This document shows positions 35,816-44,293 of a stretch of 64,000 nucleotides of DNA, in pieces. The stretch lies in NCBI RefSeq assembly GCF_010092445.1, contig NZ_CP048031.1, positions 2,914,001-2,978,000 of the forward strand, given 5' to 3'. The first letter of the stretch is position 1; every line of letters starts with the position of its first letter. The notes below the pieces were generated by a model. The model worked only from the letters and a program-made list of their open reading frames with translations, was not told the origin of the DNA and made no database searches. The translations under genes were made by a program, and so were the position numbers. This stretch comes from Shewanella sp. Arc9-LZ. Its GTDB lineage: Bacteria; Pseudomonadota; Gammaproteobacteria; Enterobacterales; Shewanellaceae.

Positions 35816-38800
35816 ACATCACTCAACTGGCGATAAAGCGCCCCGTCACCACCTGCATGTTTTTCTTGGCCATTATGTTGTTTGGCATGGCGGCCAGTAG
35901 AATGCTGCCATTAGAAATGTTTCCAGGAATTGATATTCCACAAATTGTGGTGCAAGTTCCGTACAAAGGCTCCAGCCCTGCAGAAGTTGAACGCGACATC
36001 ACTAAAGTGCTGGAAGAGTCACTTGCTACCATGAGCGGCATAGAAGAGGTGCGATCAGATTCAACCCAAGACGGTGCGTTTATTCAGCTCAACATGAAAT
36101 GGGGTGAAGATGTTGCCACCAAAAGCCTAGAAGCGCGCGAGAAAATTGACTCGGTAAGGCATTTATTACCAAAAGATGTTGAGCGCGTCATGATCCAACA
36201 GTTCTCAACCGCCGATATGCCGGTGTTAACCATTCGCATATCAAGCGAGCGCGAACTCTCTAATGCATTTGATTTGTTAGACAAACAGCTTCGTAAGCCA
36301 CTTGAACGCGTTGATGGCGTATCAAAAGTCACCCTTTATGGTGTTGAACAAAAACAGATTGAAATCCGACTTGATGCCGATAAATTGGTCGCATCAAGCC
36401 TTAATAGCCTCGATTTACGATCGCGTTTACTGGCAGAAAACTTTGTCATCAGTGCTGGTACCCTAAGAGAAAATTCACGGGTGTATCAAGTCTCACCAAA
36501 AGGTGAATTTACCAGCCTTGATGATATCAATAATCTGGTGATTGTGCCGGGTATCCGCTTGCAAGATATTGCGATGGTAAGCTATGCCCTGCCCGAGAAA
36601 ATTGAAGGCCGACATTTAGATCAAAAATATGCGGTGGGTATTGATGTATTTAAGGAATCTGGTGCCAATTTAGTAGAGGTGTCTGATCGTGTGCTAAGCG
36701 TTATCGAACAGGTTAAGCAAGATCAGCAATTTAATGGCATCAAACTGTTTATCATGGAAGACCAAGCCTATGGGGTTAAATCCTCACTCAAAGACTTATT
36801 ACTGTCTGGCTTAATGGGTGCGGTACTGTCATTTGGGGTGCTGTTTCTGTTTTTGCGTAACCTTAAAATGACCTTAGTGGTTATCTCATCGGTACCGATT
36901 TCATTATGTATGACATTGGCTGGTATGTATTTTTTAGGCTACAGCTTAAATATTTTATCGATGATGGGATTGTTATTAGCCGTCGGCATGTTGATTGATA
37001 ATGCGGTGGTGGTCACCGAAAGCGTGCTACAAGAGAAACAAGCTGGGCACATTGACGACACTTGTCAGATAAAAGCCAACCAACAAGCCGTGTTAACTGG
37101 CGTTGAAAAAGTCTCTTTGGCGGTTTTAGCAGGCACATTAACCACCGCCATTGTTTTTTTACCTAATATTTTCGGCGTAAAAGTGCAACTGACCATCTTT
37201 TTAGAACATGTTGCTGTGGCCATTTGTATCTCGCTAGCGGCTTCATTATTGGTAGCGAAAACATTAATCCCACTGATGCTCAACCACTTTCACTTTGAAG
37301 TGCAGGCCGCTAATGACAACAATCGCTTAGGGCGTTTTTATCAACGCAGCCTCACTTGGATATTAACCCGACCAAAACGTTCTGGTGTCATCGCAGTGGC
37401 ATTGTTGGTATCAACAGCATTGCCATTAAGTATGGTGCAACAAGATCAAGGAGACGGCGAAGGTAATGACCGTTTATACATTAATTACCAGCTAGAAGGT
37501 CGCCATAATCTAGCGGTGACCGAAGCCATGATTAATAGCATGGAAACGTATTTATACAGCAATAAAGACACGTTTTATATTGATGCGGTTTACAGTTACT
37601 ACGCCCCGCAAGATGCACAATCAACCATTTTATTACAAAAAGACATCCCAATAGACATTGGTGAGTTAAAGAAAATGATCCGCGAAGGATTTCCTAAATT
37701 TTCGATTGCCACGCCACAATTTGGTTGGGGCAATGAAAATAACGGCATTCGTGTAACCTTAACGGGACGCTCAACAACCGAACTAATCCGCATCAGTGAA
37801 CAAGTGATGCCATTGCTCGACAATATAGAGGGCTTAGTCGATGTGCGCTCGGAAGTGAATGGCGCCCAACAAGAAGTGGTGGTGGTGATCAACCGAGAAA
37901 TGGCTGCCCGTCTGGATTTAACATTAAGCGATATAGCATCGAACATTGCCATTGCCTTAAGAGGGTCGCAGTTACGTTCGTTTCGCCATGATCCTAGCGG
38001 CGAACTACGTATCGAACTGGCCTATGACAAAAGCTGGCAGAACTCTTTAGAAAAACTTAAGCAACTGCCGATCATTCGCCAAGGTGACCGAGTTTATACC
38101 CTGGACAGTTTAGCTGAAGCAACCGTAGTTCCTCGATTTGATACTATTCGTCATTTTAATCGCCAAACGGCTTTATCCATTGGTGCAAATCTTGAAGATC
38201 TCACAACCGAAGAAGCGCAAACCAAAATTACTCAGGTGATGGACTCAGTGAACTTCCCCTACGGGTACGGCTACTCGTTACGCGGTGGTTTTGAACGCCA
38301 AGATGAAGACCAGTCCATCATGGCGGTAAATATGATCTTGGCTATCGCAATGATTTATATCGTCATGGCGGCGTTATTTGAATCACTGCTGCTACCGACA
38401 GCTATTATCACTTCGATTATGTTCTCAATTACTGGCGTGTTCTGGGCATTGTGGCTCACAGGTACACCAATGTCGGTAATGTCGATGATTGGCATACTTA
38501 TTTTGATGGGCATTGTGGTTAATAACGGTATTGTACTGGTAGACCAAATTAATCAGATGACACCCGATTTGGATAAGCTAAGTGATACCATCATTAACGT
38601 GTGTATTACTCGTTTACGTCCGGTATTAATGACGGTTGCAACCACAGTGCTGGGATTAGTGCCATTAGCAATGGGAGATACTCAGATAGGCGGTGGTGGA
38701 CCGCCGTATTCGCCAATGGCCATTGCCATTATTGGTGGGTTAACCTTTTCAACCGTCACCAGTTTGTATTTGGTACCATTATGCTATCAAGCGCTATATC

Positions 38801-38877
38801 TAGTACGACATAAAGCCGCAATTAGACTAGGGCTAGCCAATGCATTTGCTCAAAAACTGCTGCCTTGGACCAAATAG
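35812..38877 (+). CDS. RND efflux permease, second of a tandem pair
   Basis: A 1021-aa RND pump of the same superfamily. N-terminal KRPVTTCMFFLAIMLFGMAA is followed by FPGIDIPQIVVQVPYKGSSP, typical of HAE-type pumps. The proton-relay helix reads GLLLAVGMLIDNAVVVTESV. The C-terminal half has IYIVMAALFESLLLPTAIIT and MGIVVNNGIVLVDQINQM. It is clearly diverged from the first pump rather than a recent duplicate. The ATG overlaps the previous stop by 4 bases. No outer-membrane factor gene follows, so a TolC-like protein from elsewhere is presumably used. Confidence 0.95.
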   Translation: MNITQLAIKRPVTTCMFFLAIMLFGMAASRMLPLEMFPGIDIPQIVVQVPYKGSSPAEVERDITKVLEESLATMSGIEEVRSDSTQDGAFIQLNMKWGEDVATKSLEAREKIDSVRHLLPKDVERVMIQQFSTADMPVLTIRISSERELSNAFDLLDKQLRKPLERVDGVSKVTLYGVEQKQIEIRLDADKLVASSLNSLDLRSRLLAENFVISAGTLRENSRVYQVSPKGEFTSLDDINNLVIVPGIRLQDIAMVSYALPEKIEGRHLDQKYAVGIDVFKESGANLVEVSDRVLSVIEQVKQDQQFNGIKLFIMEDQAYGVKSSLKDLLLSGLMGAVLSFGVLFLFLRNLKMTLVVISSVPISLCMTLAGMYFLGYSLNILSMMGLLLAVGMLIDNAVVVTESVLQEKQAGHIDDTCQIKANQQAVLTGVEKVSLAVLAGTLTTAIVFLPNIFGVKVQLTIFLEHVAVAICISLAASLLVAKTLIPLMLNHFHFEVQAANDNNRLGRFYQRSLTWILTRPKRSGVIAVALLVSTALPLSMVQQDQGDGEGNDRLYINYQLEGRHNLAVTEAMINSMETYLYSNKDTFYIDAVYSYYAPQDAQSTILLQKDIPIDIGELKKMIREGFPKFSIATPQFGWGNENNGIRVTLTGRSTTELIRISEQVMPLLDNIEGLVDVRSEVNGAQQEVVVVINREMAARLDLTLSDIASNIAIALRGSQLRSFRHDPSGELRIELAYDKSWQNSLEKLKQLPIIRQGDRVYTLDSLAEATVVPRFDTIRHFNRQTALSIGANLEDLTTEEAQTKITQVMDSVNFPYGYGYSLRGGFERQDEDQSIMAVNMILAIAMIYIVMAALFESLLLPTAIITSIMFSITGVFWALWLTGTPMSVMSMIGILILMGIVVNNGIVLVDQINQMTPDLDKLSDTIINVCITRLRPVLMTVATTVLGLVPLAMGDTQIGGGGPPYSPMAIAIIGGLTFSTVTSLYLVPLCYQALYLVRHKAAIRLGLANAFAQKLLPWTK

Positions 38878-38922
38878 TCCTACACTTCAGTTCTGCTGGT
38901 GCATCGTTATTGTTTACAGTAG

Positions 38923-38976
38923 TCAATGTTTGCTATGGTCAATGTTTGCTATGGTCAATGTTTGCTATGGTCAATG
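38923..38976. repeat. 16-bp tandem repeat, three perfect copies plus a partial
   Basis: The unit TCAATGTTTGCTATGG is repeated exactly at 38923-38938, 38939-38954 and 38955-38970, followed by a partial TCAATG. It lies in the 245-bp gap between the RND operon and the hydrolase gene. Perfect copies suggest recent slippage and possible length variation between strains. Confidence 0.9.
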
Positions 38977-39122
38977 CTTAATAAGCTACATTGGAGAAGC
39001 GTGATTTTATTTAATCAGATGCTAATTCACTGGATGTTATTGCACCATAAGTGATCAACTTGTTACGCTAGGCAGTATTAATAACAATAAAATAATTGCT
39101 ATGACAGCAATGAGGGATCGTC

Positions 39123-40007
39123 ATGAAACTAACATTTCAACGTCACATCATCGGACTCAGTGCAGTAGCGATGCTTGCATTAGCTCAAACGTCAGCCATT
39201 GCTGATGATAAGTTCAGTGATGTGGTCATTAAATCCAACAAACTAGACAATAATACTTACATGTTTATCGGGGCCGGAGGCAATATTGCGGTTTCTGCTG
39301 GAGATGACGGCATATTAATTGTTGATGATCAATTTGCACCTTTAGCCGATAAAATTACCGCCGCACTTAATGATATTCAACCTGGCTTGCCTAAATACAT
39401 CGTTAATACTCATTACCATGGTGACCATACGGGTGGAAACGCCCACTTTGGTGAAACAGGCTCTATCTTAGCTCATCATAATGTTCTCGAACGTCTCAAA
39501 GCGGATAGCAGTACTCCTGCGTCAGCATTGCCCGTTATCACTTATGAAGACAATATCTCAATTCATTTTAATCAAGATACTTTAGAGGTTATTCACCTAG
39601 GTCCAGGCCATACCGATGGTGACAGTGTCGTCATGTGGCAAAAAGCCAATATTATTCACATGGGCGATTTATACTTTAAAGACCGCTTTCCGTACATTGA
39701 TTTAGCGGCGGGAGGCTCTGTAACAGGCTATCGTGAAAACGTCAGTTTGATCCTCGATCGTTTAGACAATAAAACTAAGGTAATACCCGGTCATGGCGAG
39801 TTAGCCGATAAAAATGCACTGCTAAAATTCAAGCATATGCTTGATGACAGTATTAATTGGATGCGTGGTGAAATTGAAATGGGCCATGATTTAGCCACCA
39901 TCAAAAAACAGGGCGTTCCAGCAAAATATGCTAATTGGGCTTGGGAATTTATCTCGGCAGATAAATGGATTGAAACTTTATATCAAGACCTAGCCGCAAA
40001 ATCTTAA
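39123..40007 (+). CDS. Exported metallo-beta-lactamase-fold hydrolase
   Basis: A 294-aa protein with a Sec signal peptide (basic MKLTFQRH, then VAMLALAQTSAIADD, probable cleavage near residue 27). The MBL zinc motif HYHGDH is at 97-102 (NTHYHGDHTGG). Later ligands appear as GPGHTDGDSV, MGDLYFKDRFP and PGHGELADK. This marks it as a periplasmic MBL-fold hydrolase. It resembles the broad group that includes class B beta-lactamases and cyclase-type hydrolases, but the substrate cannot be told, and the sequence does not by itself support a carbapenemase call. A bidirectional terminator follows. Confidence 0.9.
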   Translation: MKLTFQRHIIGLSAVAMLALAQTSAIADDKFSDVVIKSNKLDNNTYMFIGAGGNIAVSAGDDGILIVDDQFAPLADKITAALNDIQPGLPKYIVNTHYHGDHTGGNAHFGETGSILAHHNVLERLKADSSTPASALPVITYEDNISIHFNQDTLEVIHLGPGHTDGDSVVMWQKANIIHMGDLYFKDRFPYIDLAAGGSVTGYRENVSLILDRLDNKTKVIPGHGELADKNALLKFKHMLDDSINWMRGEIEMGHDLATIKKQGVPAKYANWAWEFISADKWIETLYQDLAAKS

Positions 40008-40055
40008 CTAGATAATCCATTTCGGTATATCAATCAAGATCACTGCCGGTCTACA

Positions 40056-40090
40056 TACAAAAAGCTTGCTGTCTAGGCAAGCTTTTTGTA
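40056..40090. terminator. Bidirectional intrinsic terminator
   Basis: A 14-bp perfect stem (TACAAAAAGCTTGC and its complement) with a 7-base loop lies between the convergent hydrolase (ends 40007) and kinase-like gene (ends 40125). The A run on one side and T run on the other give a T tract in both directions. Confidence 0.85.
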
Positions 40091-40124
40091 TAAAATACCA
40101 ACGTAGTTAAAGGTATTACAGACA

Positions 40125-40856
40125 CTATGCCAGTGTTAAAGGCGCTTGCCTGAAATGCCACAACACCCAATACACTGGCTTCAAATCTTTTCCACCAATA
40201 TCTCGAAAAGGTCTCGCGAAATAATATAACCATTGCCAGGAAGCTAAAAATTGCTTGGCTTTTTGCCATATTGCTTCACCACCCGCTAAACGATAACAAG
40301 CAATAGCTTGATTAATCACATTATTATTGGGTCCAATATAGCGATATAAGCTATGGATAAACACCAACACATCTCGAATTTGTTGTGAGACAACTGATTT
40401 ATGCTGTTGATTCGCCTCAAAATCGATAAATTTAACCTCACCGGCTTGCCAGCTAATGTCACGTAAGGCTGGACGACCATGAGCAAGCTGCATAGAGTGT
40501 AGTTTCGCTAATGCTACGCTGACATCATTTAAAATGGGTTGCCATAAGGTTTGGTTTGTACACTCGAGCAGATGATTAATGGTACTTCCAGCGTCTTCGA
40601 CAACCATGTAACCGTCACCAAAATCGACAACCGCAGGCACTGGTGCACCTAAATGACTTAGCGTATTTAATACACCAATTTCTTTATGTAATGCAGCTGT
40701 GGAGTTTTGCTTTAATAAACGCATCGCCCCTGCAAGATGCTCTACTTGCTTCAACCAATATCGCTTACCTTGGTATTCGAAAGGCACTACACGTTCGCCA
40801 CGGTGTTCACGATAAACCTTAGCCACATGTTGTTGAAAACTATCATTCTCAGCCAT
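40125..40856 (-). CDS. Kinase-fold protein with altered catalytic loop (lipopolysaccharide-kinase-like)
   Basis: A 243-aa protein kinase-like fold. Visible elements are a strand with Lys36 (GKRYWLKQVEH), a helix Glu59 (LHKEIGVLNTLSHLG), a hinge YMVVEDAG, a catalytic-loop-like HGRPALRD (126-133) and a metal-binding-loop-like VKFIDFEAN with Asp145. The usual Asp in the HxD loop is Arg here, with Asp seven residues after the His. The layout resembles the Kdo/WaaP/InaA and RIO/Bud32 group, so a small-molecule or LPS kinase is possible. It could also be a pseudokinase. It is monocistronic, and a terminator follows. The C-terminus is Trp-rich (LASWQWLYYFARPFRD). Confidence 0.7.
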   Translation of the reverse strand: MAENDSFQQHVAKVYREHRGERVVPFEYQGKRYWLKQVEHLAGAMRLLKQNSTAALHKEIGVLNTLSHLGAPVPAVVDFGDGYMVVEDAGSTINHLLECTNQTLWQPILNDVSVALAKLHSMQLAHGRPALRDISWQAGEVKFIDFEANQQHKSVVSQQIRDVLVFIHSLYRYIGPNNNVINQAIACYRLAGGEAIWQKAKQFLASWQWLYYFARPFRDIGGKDLKPVYWVLWHFRQAPLTLA

Positions 40857-41210
40857 AAAACAACCTAGTCATCGACTCACTATTACTGATGACTAAATTA
40901 TCTTACTAACGTTTATAGAACTCAATTAAATCAATGATTTTTAGTGCTTTTTGATAGAATATTAGCTTTATATAAAAACTTCATACATAGCTTGTATACA
41001 AACTAAAAACACAAAAGATACATTTGGTTACCATCGATATTAATCAGTATGAATATCCGATCAATTCATCATTAAATAGCACACACGATAAATGACCATG
41101 ATTAATGACTAAGGTAAAAATGATTAGATAAACGGAGCTAAGAGCAAACTGTTGATAGCTGAATAAGAAAAATGTTGCAGCTCAATATAATGGCTTTCCT
41201 CAAACAAAAA
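40857..41210. other. Spacer upstream of the kinase-like gene
   Basis: About 350 bp of AT-rich DNA between the kinase-like start and the terminator of the lpxK-Trm112 unit. I see no open frame with a ribosome-binding site, no repeat and no structured RNA. It presumably holds the promoter of the kinase-like gene. Confidence 0.5.
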
Positions 41211-41230
41211 AAGCGCCCTTTTGGGCGCTT
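41211..41230 (-). terminator. Intrinsic terminator after the Trm112-family gene
   Basis: An 8-bp GC-rich stem (AAGCGCCC and its complement) with a 4-base loop, followed on the minus strand by TTTTTTTGTTTG. It lies 33 bases after the Trm112-family stop and ends the msbA-lpxK unit. Confidence 0.9.
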
Positions 41231-41263
41231 AATCATTCAATCATTTTTCACATCATCGAACCG

Positions 41264-41440
41264 TTATTCAGTCACTAACGCTGTAGCACGATTTTCTAAC
41301 AATACCGGAATACCTTCGGTAATAGGGTACGCTAATTTATCAAACTTGCAGATCAGTTGTTGCGACTCTTTGTCGTAATCTAGCTTGCCTTTACATACTG
41401 GGCAGGCCACAATTTCGAGTAATTTTTTATCAAATGCCAT
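41264..41440 (-). CDS. Trm112/YcaR-family small zinc-ribbon-like protein
   Basis: A 58-aa protein beginning [20 protein letters not shown] and ending [10 protein letters not shown]. It has one CPVC pair, the pattern [20 protein letters not shown] and the [10 protein letters not shown] motif of the bacterial Trm112-like (YcaR, UPF0434) family. The ATG at 41440 lies inside the last codons of lpxK (11-bp overlap), so it is translationally coupled. In Escherichia coli, ycaR sits between lpxK and kdsB; here a terminator follows directly. The exact role in bacteria is not settled; an adaptor role by analogy to yeast Trm112 is inference. Confidence 0.95.
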   Translation of the reverse strand: MAFDKKLLEIVACPVCKGKLDYDKESQQLICKFDKLAYPITEGIPVLLENRATALVTE

Positions 41441-42437
41441 GAGACAATCCTTTTTTAGTTTGAGCCACTTGCTGTAATTGGCTCAACAATGCGTGATCAA
41501 ATTCTGAGTTAAGCTTCGCATTTACAGGTAAATACCACCAGTTTGATTGTGCAAAATCGCGACATTTAACCGCATCTTTTTCAGTCATTAATAATGAATG
41601 CTGTACGGATAAGTCACTTAATTGCTTTGGGTCAAAAGCTTGGTGATCTGCGAACTCAACTGTTTGTACTACTTTATAGCCTAACTGGCTAATACTATTA
41701 AAAAAACGTTGCGGGTTACCAATACCCGCCATAGCAACGACACTATGTTGCTGATTAAACTTATCGTCTAGGTTATTGTCAACCTGACAAAGCGGCGCGG
41801 GCTCTAGTGCCATCAGCACTTCACCGGTTTGAGCTGGTCCGCCATTATTTATCACAAAATCAACTGAATTTAACCGCCACAAACCTTCACGTAAAGGGCC
41901 TGCGGGTAACAAGCAGTGATTGCCATAACGACGCTCACCATCCACTAAAGCAATTTCGATATCACGGCCTAAGGCATAATGCTGTAAGCCATCATCACTA
42001 ATAATCACATCAACATCAAAGTCTGCTAATAATGTATGCGCTGCGCTCACTCTCTTGGCACCGACAACCATAGGTACTTGAGTACGAGCCACTATCATTG
42101 CAGGCTCATCCCCTACATCATTAGCTTTTGCATTAGGATTGACAGCAACAACACCATCGATATTAACTCCATAGCCTCGGCTTATCACACCTGGCTTGTA
42201 ACCATGTTGGCGTAACAGTTCAATTAAATAAATTACTGTTGGAGTTTTACCACTGCCTCCCGCGGTGATATTACCCACCACTATTACGGGGACAGGTAAT
42301 ACTTGCGCTTGTTTTAGCCCACAACTAAACAGTAACCGCCTAATAGTGGATATTAACCAAAATACCCCAGATAACGGCAGTAATAACCATTTAGCTTGAT
42401 GACCTTGATACCAAATGCGATGAATAAGCTGTTGCAT
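41430..42437 (-). CDS. lpxK: Tetraacyldisaccharide 4'-kinase LpxK
   Basis: A 335-aa inner-membrane kinase that adds the 4'-phosphate to the tetraacylated lipid A precursor. An N-terminal hydrophobic anchor ([20 protein letters not shown]) precedes the P-loop GGSGKTPT ([15 protein letters not shown]). Other LpxK segments are [31 protein letters not shown] and [16 protein letters not shown] 42437 is preferred over an in-frame GTG at 42446 because AGGTGG lies just upstream. It lies 16 bases after msbA, the usual pairing of lipid A synthesis and flipping. Confidence 0.97.
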   Translation of the reverse strand: MQQLIHRIWYQGHQAKWLLLPLSGVFWLISTIRRLLFSCGLKQAQVLPVPVIVVGNITAGGSGKTPTVIYLIELLRQHGYKPGVISRGYGVNIDGVVAVNPNAKANDVGDEPAMIVARTQVPMVVGAKRVSAAHTLLADFDVDVIISDDGLQHYALGRDIEIALVDGERRYGNHCLLPAGPLREGLWRLNSVDFVINNGGPAQTGEVLMALEPAPLCQVDNNLDDKFNQQHSVVAMAGIGNPQRFFNSISQLGYKVVQTVEFADHQAFDPKQLSDLSVQHSLLMTEKDAVKCRDFAQSNWWYLPVNAKLNSEFDHALLSQLQQVAQTKKGLSHGI

Positions 42438-42453
42438 CACAACCACCTAATCA

Positions 42454-44256
42454 TTATTGACTGAACTGCATCTGGTAAAGATTAGCGTAAATACCTGCTT
42501 GGGCAATTAACTCACTGTGATTACCGCGTTCAACAATTTTCCCTTGATCGATAACCAAAATTTCATCAGCGCTTTCTATGGTTGATAAGCGATGGGCAAT
42601 CACAATAGAGGTGCGATTATGACGAAGATTATCGAGGCCTTTTTGAATCGCTTTTTCCGACTCAGTATCCAATGCCGATGTTGCTTCATCTAAAATTAAC
42701 ACTGGCGCATCACGTAACATGGCGCGAGCAATGGCAATACGTTGGCGCTGGCCGCCTGAAAGCAACACACCATTTTCGCCGACTTGGGTATCAAGACCTT
42801 CAGGTAAAGTATCAATAAATTCCATGGCATAGGCTAATTCTGCTGCATGCACAATTTGTTCGCGAGTCACTTCACCTGGATAAGCATAAGCAATATTATT
42901 GGCGATAGTGTCGTTAAACAAGGTAACTTGTTGCGACACTAAAGCGACTTGATTACGCAGTGATTTTAGTTGGTAATCATAAATACTGGTGTCATCAAGA
43001 CGGATATCACCAGTTGATAAATTACCATAAAAGCGAGTAATCAAACTGGCAATGGTCGATTTACCAGAGCCTGAACGACCGACTAATGCAACCGTTTTAC
43101 CCGGCTTAACTTCAAAATTAATCCCATTAAGTGCAGACTTTTCTTGGCCAGGATATGCAAATGTCACATTATTAAAGGTCAACTTACCTTCAACTCTATC
43201 GATACTAAATGCACCATTATCTGGTTCTGGTGGGGTGTCTAATAATTCAAATACTGTGGTACAAGCGGCAATACCACGCTGAAATTCCGCATTGACACGG
43301 GTTAAGTTTTTAATCGGTTGTAGCATGGCTAACATGGCGCCTAAAATAGCAGCAAAAGTACCAGCGGTTAAATCCGTTCTCATGCTATCCCAAGTAGCGG
43401 CATACAACACAAACGCCAATGCGAATGAACCAATCACCATAATGAGCGGCTGGCTGATTGACTGCGCAACCGCAAGTTTCATGTTTTGGTAGCGGTTACG
43501 ATCGTTAACTTGGAAAAAGCGTTCAACCTCAGTTTTTTGTCCACCAAACACTAATACGTTTTTATGGCCCTTAATCATCTGCTCTGTGGTTGCGGTTACA
43601 CCGCCCATTGCAGATTGAATTTGCTTAGAAACCTTGCGAAAGCGTTTGCTGACAACACTAATAACCACGCCCATGATGGGGCCTATCACCAAAATGCATA
43701 ACGACAATTTCCACGAATAGTAGAACATAATGCCTAACATACCGATGGCCGTCATGCTGTCTCGGACGATTGAAATTAACGCACTGCCTGATGCTCGAGC
43801 AATTTGTTCGGTATCAAACGTAACGCGCGAAATCAAATTACCGCTATTTTCACGGTCAATATAACTCACAGGTAAACGTAGGTAATGCTCAAACACTTGT
43901 TGACGCATATCCATAATGAGCTGAGCACTCATGTATGACACACAATAGGTCGACACAAAGTTAGCCACTCCACGTAAACTAAACATTAAAATAACCGCTA
44001 TTGGGGCCATTAACATAATGTCTTTATTGGCGTTAAAGCCACCGTGTGTTGGTAAGTCGACACCGGCGACTATCGCTGGAGTTTGACTAAAGCCTTCATC
44101 AATAAACGGCTTAATAAATGCGATAAACGCTGCATCGACAGCGCCATAAGTAATAAGACCTAGAACAGCCATAATAAACATGGCTTTCATCGGTACGACA
44201 TAGGCCATCAAACGTTTGAAAACGACCCACATTTCATTTTTAGGTGATGCTGACAT
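42454..44256 (-). CDS. msbA: Lipid A ABC flippase MsbA
   Basis: A 600-aa half-transporter ABC exporter that flips lipid A-core across the inner membrane. The N-terminal six-helix domain spans about 20-320. The nucleotide-binding domain has Walker A GRSGSGKST, Q-loop VALVSQQVTLFND, signature LSGGQRQRIAIARAML, Walker B VLILDEATSALD and the H-loop IVIAHRLST. I start at ATG 44256 (TGGA 5 bases upstream); the frame also has a TTG nine bases earlier. It is in one unit with lpxK and the Trm112-family gene, with comEC just upstream (37-bp gap). Confidence 0.97.
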   Translation of the reverse strand: MSASPKNEMWVVFKRLMAYVVPMKAMFIMAVLGLITYGAVDAAFIAFIKPFIDEGFSQTPAIVAGVDLPTHGGFNANKDIMLMAPIAVILMFSLRGVANFVSTYCVSYMSAQLIMDMRQQVFEHYLRLPVSYIDRENSGNLISRVTFDTEQIARASGSALISIVRDSMTAIGMLGIMFYYSWKLSLCILVIGPIMGVVISVVSKRFRKVSKQIQSAMGGVTATTEQMIKGHKNVLVFGGQKTEVERFFQVNDRNRYQNMKLAVAQSISQPLIMVIGSFALAFVLYAATWDSMRTDLTAGTFAAILGAMLAMLQPIKNLTRVNAEFQRGIAACTTVFELLDTPPEPDNGAFSIDRVEGKLTFNNVTFAYPGQEKSALNGINFEVKPGKTVALVGRSGSGKSTIASLITRFYGNLSTGDIRLDDTSIYDYQLKSLRNQVALVSQQVTLFNDTIANNIAYAYPGEVTREQIVHAAELAYAMEFIDTLPEGLDTQVGENGVLLSGGQRQRIAIARAMLRDAPVLILDEATSALDTESEKAIQKGLDNLRHNRTSIVIAHRLSTIESADEILVIDQGKIVERGNHSELIAQAGIYANLYQMQFSQ

Positions 44257-44293
44257 TGAATCCAATACTTAACTAGCAAACATGAATAACATT

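Noticed and set aside
39123..40007. Carbapenemase resistance gene
   Set aside because: The zinc motif alone is shared by many exported MBL hydrolases, and I see no feature that singles out a beta-lactamase.
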